NCBI GenBank assembly: GCA_947384055.1
Contig: CANDFO010000003.1
Span: forward strand, 11,754 to 75,753
Direction: 5' to 3'
Length of the DNA stretch: 64,000 nucleotides
Source: an uncultured Flavonifractor sp.
GTDB taxonomy: Bacteria > Bacillota > Clostridia > Oscillospirales > Oscillospiraceae
The notes under the pieces were generated by a model, which ran no database searches, was not told the origin of the DNA, and worked only from the letters and a program-made list of their open reading frames with translations. Both the position numbers and the translations under genes were made by a program. Within the stretch, counting starts at the first letter, position 1, and each line of letters begins with the position of its first letter. This document shows, piece by piece, positions 58,331-64,000 of the stretch.

Positions 58331-59518
58331 TTATACCACAGTCCGCCGCTGCTTGCCAACCCCCTTTCTCAGGGCGGCGGCGGCCAGGAACAAAAACAGC
58401 AGGAACACAACCCAGGCGCAGACAATGGAGATGGTCAGAGCGGTATGGAAATCCAAGGCGGCGATGCCGTCCACCTGGTCGGCCAGGTAGACGGATACCG
58501 GGGCCTCCAATGGAAACAGTCTGGTCAATCCCGAGACGAACAGGGCGGACAGTCCGCCGTGGAGTATTTTCCCTACCAGATAGGTGCCTGCGGACAGTCC
58601 GCTGTCTCCGATAAAGGAGAGCACCTGGCAGTGGACCGATACGCCGGCCCAGCCCAGCATGAACGCCGCCATGGACATGCGCCCGGCCAGCGCCCCGTCC
58701 CCGGCCAGGGTCCACACGCCGGAGGAGAGCTCGATAACTCCGGTCAGCAGACGCTCCGCCCAGGCCTGGGTAAAACCCAGCGGAGCCAGAAGGGTTCCCA
58801 CCAGCCGGGCCAGCCCGGGAAGAAAACCGGAGAGAAAAAGGAGCTTGATTACCACCGTAAAAAAGACGACGAAGGCGCAGATATTCAGGGTGGACAGGAA
58901 AGAATTTTTGATGGAACCGGTAAATGCGGCGGAAAACCGCTGGGCGTGGAACTGCGGCCTCGGCTTGGGCTGAGCGTTCCGTCCGCCGGGAACGGCTTTG
59001 TAAAACCGGAAGATCATGCCGATACAGGCGGAGGCCAGGGCGTGGGCCAGGTAGAGAAGAAGCCCTACCCGGCTGCTGGAAAAAATTCCGGTTCCCACAA
59101 CCCCAAAGATAAAAGCGGGGCCGGAGTTGTTGCAGAAGGCCAGCAGGCGCTCGGCTTCGGTTTTGGTGCACATGCCCTTTTGATAGAGGTCAATGGCAGT
59201 TCTGGCTCCTACAGGGTAGCCGCCGATAAAGCCAAGCGCAAAGGCGGAGGCACAGGCGCCCCCTACATTAAACAGCGGACGCATGATACCCTCCAGCATC
59301 CGCCCCAGGTATCCGGCCAGTCCCAGCTCTACCACCAGGGAAGAGAGCACAAAAAAGGGAAAGAGGGAGGGAATGATCACATTATAGCAGAGGGCCAGCC
59401 CGTCTTTTGCCGCCTGCATGGACTCCCCCGGGTAGAGGATCAGCGCCAGGGTAGCGCACAGCAGCGCCATCCCCAGCAGCAGGTCCCGTATCCGCTGTTT
59501 TCCCAGCAATCGAACCAT
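58331..59518 (-). CDS. ylbJ: Sporulation integral membrane protein YlbJ
   Basis: The 395-residue polytopic protein has the nucleoside-recognition/gate-type blocks IIPSLFPFFVLSSLVVELGL, ALGFIGGYPVGARTA, LAFCNNSGPAFIFGVVG and FMLGWAGVSVHCQVLSFIGD. These match YlbJ, which is required for spore formation in Bacillus and is expressed in the mother cell. Its presence is the clearest sign in the window that the organism sporulates. GGGGGTGG lies just before the ATG. The gap of 101 bases from the transglutaminase gene may allow readthrough. Confidence 0.9.
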   Translation of the reverse strand: MVRLLGKQRIRDLLLGMALLCATLALILYPGESMQAAKDGLALCYNVIIPSLFPFFVLSSLVVELGLAGYLGRMLEGIMRPLFNVGGACASAFALGFIGGYPVGARTAIDLYQKGMCTKTEAERLLAFCNNSGPAFIFGVVGTGIFSSSRVGLLLYLAHALASACIGMIFRFYKAVPGGRNAQPKPRPQFHAQRFSAAFTGSIKNSFLSTLNICAFVVFFTVVIKLLFLSGFLPGLARLVGTLLAPLGFTQAWAERLLTGVIELSSGVWTLAGDGALAGRMSMAAFMLGWAGVSVHCQVLSFIGDSGLSAGTYLVGKILHGGLSALFVSGLTRLFPLEAPVSVYLADQVDGIAALDFHTALTISIVCAWVVFLLFLFLAAAALRKGVGKQRRTVV

Positions 59519-59619
59519 TTCTCCACCCCCATGCCTGTTCCATACTGCCTATGGATATGCGGGTGGGGACAAAATCTTGCCTGTCCGGGGAAGACAGCTA
59601 TTTTTGACTGCATGGAGCA

Positions 59620-62001
59620 CTAGTACAGACCAAACCAATACCGCAGAGCCAGCCGGCGAACGGCAGGCAGCCGTGCATCCAGTCGGGCGGCCTCCTCAGC
59701 GGCCAGAGAAGCGGCGGTGTTCCGCTCCTCCTCTGTCAGGGTGTGGGGGCTGAAGAGGGCTTTTTCGGCCAGCGTTTTAACCTCCGGGGGGATCCCCCCG
59801 CCCCGGCGGGACAGATGCTCCAGATAGCGGTAGATATGGAGCACGGCCCGGTTGGTATCCGGTCTTGCGAAGAGCCTTGCGCGGATACGGCGGGCCAGAA
59901 TCCTCCGCAGAAACGGCAGGGCCAGCGCCAGCAGAGCTGCCGCGGCAATGCCCGCGGCCCGTAAGGGCGGAGAAGTTGCTTCTGTCTGCCGGGGAGTGGG
60001 AGCAGGAGTGACGGGAGGCGGTGTAAAAGAAGCGCCGGGCGTTGAGACGGGTGCAGGTGTTCCCGAAGGCTGAGGCGCGGCTGTGGCCCGGGTTTCGACG
60101 CCGCTGAGCCCCGGCTCTCCTCCGGCATAGGTGGGCGTCATCTCAACGGGGTGCCAGCCGTAGCCGGAGACATAAATTTCAATCCAGGCGTGGGCGTTGG
60201 AATCGGGGACCTGCGCCCGGCCGGAGGCGGGAATATCGGCCACATAGCCCGACACATATCGGGCGGGAACCCCCATGGCCCGCAGGAGCAGAGCGGCGGC
60301 GCTGGCAAAGTGCATGCAGTATCCCCGGCGGCTCTGCGTGAGGAAATACAGCACAAAATCCTCTCCCTCCGGCGCGGCAGGGGTATTCGGGTCGTAGACG
60401 TACTGATAGGCCAGCATGTCCCGTATCAGCCCGCACAAGTGTGCGTCGCTGTAAATTTCGTAAAAAAGAGCCTGATAATGCTCGTTTTCCGCGCCGTCGG
60501 GCAGAGTATGTTCCGGGTCGTTGAGACAGCGGAAAAACCACTCCAGCAGGGGCTGGTATAACTCCTCCGGAACCTGACAGTAGACTTTATTCACAAAATC
60601 CGCGTAGTTCCGCTCCGCCAGACTCTCGTTACTGCCGTAGCTCAGCCGGCTTCCGGAGGAGGGAGAACAGGCGGGCATCACGTAAAAGGTGTGGGAGTCA
60701 AAGCCCTTTTCGGAGGACAGATAGGCGTCCTGGACGAAATGCGCCCCGGAGAGCTCCCGGGGGGCGGTGAGGATATGATAGGGCACATACACATAGCCGG
60801 AGGCGGCCCCTGTGTTGCGGACCGTCACCTTGGCATAGGACTGACCGGGGAAGGTCTCCCGATGGGCCAGGGCGGGAAAATTCATGGGCTGGATGCCCAG
60901 CATGTCCGTCACGTCCGGAAAGACCGTGCCGCCTGCTTCACCGGTGTCAGTTTCAGACTGAGGAGTCTCCCCGTAAAAGAGACGGTAATCCTCCAGACTG
61001 TGGAGAGGGGTCAGGTTCTGATAATCCTCCTCCTCCAGGGGCTCCCAGCTGGTTCCGTCATAGACGGCACTGGAAAAGCCCCGAAGATAAACCGGTCCCC
61101 GCAGGTCTGGACTGCGTACGTCCAGCACGGTCCGTCCGGTATAGCGCAGGGGGCCGGCTTCCGCCAGATCCACGTGCTGGTCCGCCTCCGCGGGTCCGCC
61201 GCCGAAGAGCTCCAGGCCGGGAAGCCAGGTCTCACTGACCCGCACCGCCCAGCTAACGGCCCTCTCGCCGGCAGTGTCGGCCCAGGCGGGCCGCCGATAG
61301 GTCTCCCGGGGCATAGCCACTGTCAGCAGGGCCAGGGCCAGGGCGCAGGCGGGCAGAGTGATCAGCCGTGTACGGTCGTAATGTGTCCGTCCGGCCCGTA
61401 CCGTCAGGGAGGACAGCAGCAGAGTACCCCAGCAGACCAGCACCATCATCAGGGGAAGCCAGGCGGGGGTGACAGTGATGGACAGGGGGACAGCCAGAAA
61501 AGGCAGGGTGAGCAAGGCCGTCAGGCAAAAAGACCGCCGGCGTATAACGGCCGCTCCCAGCAGCAGGGCCAGGGGCATCGCCGCCATGAGGACCAGGGCG
61601 GTGCAGGCGTCCAGCCACACGGTGTCGGGCAGCTGTGCGACAGGCTGAATATATTCCCCTGCCTCTAATTTGGCGACAAAGGTGTTGACCACCGAACAGC
61701 GCAGGGAGATCTCCCCCAGCAGAAGGGTGTCCCACAGCCGCCAGAGAGTCCAGCCCCACCCCAGAGCGGCGGAAAGGAGAAGCACCCAGCGGTATCTGGG
61801 CAGAGAGCAGATAATAAGACCTCCCAGAGCGCACAAAAGGCACCCCAGCAGCAGCGGCCCGGGCCGAACCTGGAGAGAAAATGCGGAGGAAAAGGAAGAT
61901 ATCGCGCCCCACAGGGCCAAAAACAGCAGGATACCATCCAGCAGAACGGTTAGGAGACTGCGTTTTTCCGGTGGAGCGAATTTTTTTTTCGCTGAAATCA
62001 T
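59620..62001 (-). CDS. Membrane-bound transglutaminase-like protein (TgpA type)
   Basis: The 793-residue protein has six or more N-terminal membrane segments (about 18-230) and an external region with a transglutaminase core. Catalytic Cys562 (RRGYCMHFASAAALLLRAMG) and His604 (NAHAWIEIYVSGYGWHP) are visible, with Glu620 where most family members have Asp. A Pro/Thr linker, a final membrane segment (about 675-695) and a cytosolic tail follow. Such proteins are encoded with MoxR and DUF58 proteins, as here; the joint role is unknown, perhaps protein cross-linking or proteolysis at the envelope. Its ATG overlaps the DUF58 stop (ATGA). Confidence 0.92.
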   Translation of the reverse strand: MISAKKKFAPPEKRSLLTVLLDGILLFLALWGAISSFSSAFSLQVRPGPLLLGCLLCALGGLIICSLPRYRWVLLLSAALGWGWTLWRLWDTLLLGEISLRCSVVNTFVAKLEAGEYIQPVAQLPDTVWLDACTALVLMAAMPLALLLGAAVIRRRSFCLTALLTLPFLAVPLSITVTPAWLPLMMVLVCWGTLLLSSLTVRAGRTHYDRTRLITLPACALALALLTVAMPRETYRRPAWADTAGERAVSWAVRVSETWLPGLELFGGGPAEADQHVDLAEAGPLRYTGRTVLDVRSPDLRGPVYLRGFSSAVYDGTSWEPLEEEDYQNLTPLHSLEDYRLFYGETPQSETDTGEAGGTVFPDVTDMLGIQPMNFPALAHRETFPGQSYAKVTVRNTGAASGYVYVPYHILTAPRELSGAHFVQDAYLSSEKGFDSHTFYVMPACSPSSGSRLSYGSNESLAERNYADFVNKVYCQVPEELYQPLLEWFFRCLNDPEHTLPDGAENEHYQALFYEIYSDAHLCGLIRDMLAYQYVYDPNTPAAPEGEDFVLYFLTQSRRGYCMHFASAAALLLRAMGVPARYVSGYVADIPASGRAQVPDSNAHAWIEIYVSGYGWHPVEMTPTYAGGEPGLSGVETRATAAPQPSGTPAPVSTPGASFTPPPVTPAPTPRQTEATSPPLRAAGIAAAALLALALPFLRRILARRIRARLFARPDTNRAVLHIYRYLEHLSRRGGGIPPEVKTLAEKALFSPHTLTEEERNTAASLAAEEAARLDARLPAVRRLALRYWFGLY

Positions 62002-62990
62002 GGATGTTCCCCTCCTTCCAGCCCTTGGGGACCCACGTGGAGACAGCAGACGCCGGGCTGAGGGGGCGCTTCCAAAACAGAGCGCCCTGCCGGAGGGACA
62101 GGACAGGACAGTGCCGCGGCCAGAGCCGCCAACAGGGTCCGGGCGCTCTCTACCGGGCAGTCCTGAAGCTCACCAGTGGACGGATGAGCCCACAGCAGGC
62201 GATGGGGCCGCCCTTCCTCCAGCAGCAGGCGGGACAGAGCCGCCGTATGGTCCAGAGTTTTGTCCATATCCTCCAGGGAACCAAAGTGGTCAAAGGTCAG
62301 ACAGAGCTCTGCCCGGGCAGGCTCCAGCACCTCCCGCACCACCAGCTCGTCGTGTTTGGAGGAGAGCTTCCAGTGGACGCTCTTCATAGGGTCGCCGGGC
62401 CGGTAGACCCGCAGCTCGTAGTCCTCTCCCGGTCCGCCGCCGGGCCGGGGACGGAGAGCGGCGCCCCGCTGCTCCAGCCCGGCGGGGTCGGGAGGCCGGC
62501 CGGGGTCAACGGGAACGGGGAGCACCAGCACTTCCGCCTGACCGCAGGTGCGCACCGGCAGGGAGAGCAGCCCCAACAGGCCGCAGACACGGGCTTTTTG
62601 GACGGTGCAGGTCAGCTGCCCGCAATGCCGGGTGGGGACATCCAGAAAAAAGACGGCCCCGCCGCCCCAAAGGTCCCGCCGAAGGGCCTGCTTTTCTCCG
62701 GTAAGCTGGTTGACCCATCGAAGGGTCAGACGAACCCGTGCGATAGGGAGCTTGGCGGGCACTTGGAGAACGGCCCGAAACTGAGCGGCCTCTCCCCGGA
62801 CCACCGTGGGGGCGGAGGGGGAGAGCTCCACAGTGCACAGAAGCATCCCAGGCAGGCTCAGCATCAGCGCCGCTACGGGGAGCAGAAGTACCGCGGCCAG
62901 CAGGAAAGTGGAAAAATAGTCCTGAAAAAAGACCTGAAAAAGCAGGGCGCACCCCAAAGCGCCCAAATAGGCAATCCGGCGATGGACCAT
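61998..62990 (-). CDS. DUF58-domain membrane protein
   Basis: The 330-residue product has two N-terminal membrane segments (about 7-50), a beta-rich region and the DUF58 signature ELRVYRPGDPMKSVHWKLSS (then KHDELVVRE). DUF58 proteins are related to von Willebrand A domains and act with MoxR ATPases. The gene begins 6 bases after the moxR stop and overlaps the transglutaminase gene by 4 bases, so all three are one translationally coupled operon. Confidence 0.92.
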   Translation of the reverse strand: MVHRRIAYLGALGCALLFQVFFQDYFSTFLLAAVLLLPVAALMLSLPGMLLCTVELSPSAPTVVRGEAAQFRAVLQVPAKLPIARVRLTLRWVNQLTGEKQALRRDLWGGGAVFFLDVPTRHCGQLTCTVQKARVCGLLGLLSLPVRTCGQAEVLVLPVPVDPGRPPDPAGLEQRGAALRPRPGGGPGEDYELRVYRPGDPMKSVHWKLSSKHDELVVREVLEPARAELCLTFDHFGSLEDMDKTLDHTAALSRLLLEEGRPHRLLWAHPSTGELQDCPVESARTLLAALAAALSCPVPPAGRSVLEAPPQPGVCCLHVGPQGLEGGEHP

Positions 62991-62996
62991 AGCGAC

Positions 62997-63929
62997 CTAC
63001 CGGAGCTGAGGGGCGGGAACAGATTTGATCAGCGCCGCCGCCAGCTGATTGCCGCTTCCCGGCTCTGCTCTGGGGGAGAGTATGAGCCGGTGAACGATTA
63101 CGTCAGGAAAAATCCGCCGCACATCTTCGGGGATTACGTAGTCCCGCCCCTGGACCAGGGCCGCGGCCCGGGCCATAGAGGTCAAAGCGAGGGCGGCCCG
63201 GGGACTGCCCCCCTGAAGGATAGCGGGGTGGTTCCGGGTAGCCCCTACCAGCCGGACAATATACTCCAGAACCGGATCAGACACGTAGACCTGAGTACAC
63301 CGGCGGCGCAGCTCCGCCAGGATGTTCCGGTCCATGACCTTTTCCACCCGGTCCAGGGGATTGCCCGCCTGCCTGCGGCGGAGCATTTCTATCTCATGGA
63401 CGGGGTCGGGATATCCGATAGACAGGCGCACCATAAACCGGTCCAGCTGGGAGTCAGGCAGAGGCTGAGTACCCGAGGCCCCGGCAGGGTTTTGGGTGGC
63501 GATGACCAGGAAGGGCTGAGGCGTCGGGTGAGCCGTGCCATCCACCGTGACCTGCCCCTCCTCCATCGCTTCCAACAGGGCGGACTGGGTGCGGCTGGTG
63601 GCCCGGTTGAGCTCATCCGCCAGAAAGAGATTGCACAGCACCGCCCCCGGCTGATATTCCATCTGCCCGGTGGTTTTGTTATAAAGGGAGAAGCCGGTAA
63701 TATCCGACGGCATCACGTCGGGAGTGAACTGTACCCGCCCATACCGCAGATTCAGAGCTTTGGAGAAGGCCAGAGCCATGGTGGTCTTACCTACGCCGGG
63801 AATATCCTCCATCAGGATATGTCCCCCCGCCAAAACAGCCAGGAGGACCTTCACCAGCACCTCATGTTTGCCCACGACAGCCCGGCTCACCTGTTCCAGC
63901 ACGTCCCGGGCCAGCTGTTTTTCTTCCAT
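62997..63929 (-). CDS. MoxR-family AAA+ ATPase
   Basis: The 310-residue product has Walker A in EDIPGVGKTTMALAF, Walker B in LFLADELNRATSRTQSALLE and sensor 1 in LVIATQNPAG. MoxR ATPases are thought to act as chaperones that activate or assemble partners with DUF58/VWA domains. The ATG at 63929 (MEEKQLARDVLEQVSRAVVG) has GGAGGGGG upstream; a GTG nine bases earlier is too close to it. First gene of the operon. Confidence 0.94.
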   Translation of the reverse strand: MEEKQLARDVLEQVSRAVVGKHEVLVKVLLAVLAGGHILMEDIPGVGKTTMALAFSKALNLRYGRVQFTPDVMPSDITGFSLYNKTTGQMEYQPGAVLCNLFLADELNRATSRTQSALLEAMEEGQVTVDGTAHPTPQPFLVIATQNPAGASGTQPLPDSQLDRFMVRLSIGYPDPVHEIEMLRRRQAGNPLDRVEKVMDRNILAELRRRCTQVYVSDPVLEYIVRLVGATRNHPAILQGGSPRAALALTSMARAAALVQGRDYVIPEDVRRIFPDVIVHRLILSPRAEPGSGNQLAAALIKSVPAPQLR

Positions 63930-63961
63930 GGCCTGCACCCCCTCCGATATGCTCTACTCAT

Positions 63962-63989
63962 ATTGTAACAGGTTGCCGCTTTATGTCAA
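63962..63989 (-). promoter_or_regulatory. Promoter of the moxR operon
   Basis: On the minus strand TTGACA (63989-63984), a 16-base spacer and TACAAT (63967-63962) lie about 30 bases before the moxR start. Confidence 0.65.
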
Positions 63990-64000
63990 CTGGTGTAACT

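Overview
This window is a GC-rich stretch of a spore-forming, Gram-positive Clostridia-type chromosome, running leftwards from the origin end. The evidence is the gene order dnaA-dnaN-yaaA-recF-remB-gyrB-gyrA, the genes divIVA, sepF, ylbJ and noc, two T-box leaders and three parS sites. Base composition and gene style suggest the Oscillospiraceae/Ruminococcaceae group; that placement is inference. No rRNA, CRISPR array, prophage or intact insertion sequence was seen.

Left part (1-22.6 kb). A truncated sugar-type ABC binding lipoprotein lies behind a double LacI-type operator. A T-box-controlled hisS-aspS operon follows on the plus strand. On the minus strand, secA leads to pgeF, a peptide-type binding lipoprotein, six hairpins and then purL. 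Further minus-strand genes are miaB, htrA and comM/yifB. A plus-strand unit carries icd and two membrane-protein genes.

Middle (22.6-39 kb). ileS is separated from its own T-box leader, which sits directly after divIVA, by an AT-rich two-gene restriction-modification cassette of the BcgI (type IIB) layout: a fused nuclease-methylase and a two-domain specificity subunit. This is the most unusual arrangement in the window. Upstream lie the cell-division genes sepF, yggS and an HlyD-like gene, then a compact structured RNA candidate, hfq, mutL, mutS and rsmG. The 3' side of ileS carries one copy of a small repeat with terminal inverted repeats, flanked by two identical terminator hairpins. A second, inverted copy lies at 57.8 kb, also abutting a terminator.

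Origin part (39-58 kb). serS, a coiled-coil membrane protein coupled to parB, parA, noc, a LysM/G5/M23 cell-wall peptidase with a WalR-like site, rnhA, a DUF3829 lipoprotein and a SHOCT protein lead to the gyrA-gyrB-remB-recF-yaaA-dnaN-dnaA block. DnaA boxes cluster between dnaA and dnaN, and three identical parS sites lie about 12-15 kb away. Most minus-strand genes here run co-directionally with a fork moving left from the origin. The usual rpmH-rnpA neighbour of dnaA is absent; a tRNA-Arg(CCT) gene lies there instead.

Right part (58-64 kb). A small Cys-rich protein and ylbJ are followed by a moxR-DUF58-transglutaminase operon, transcribed leftwards from a promoter at the right edge.
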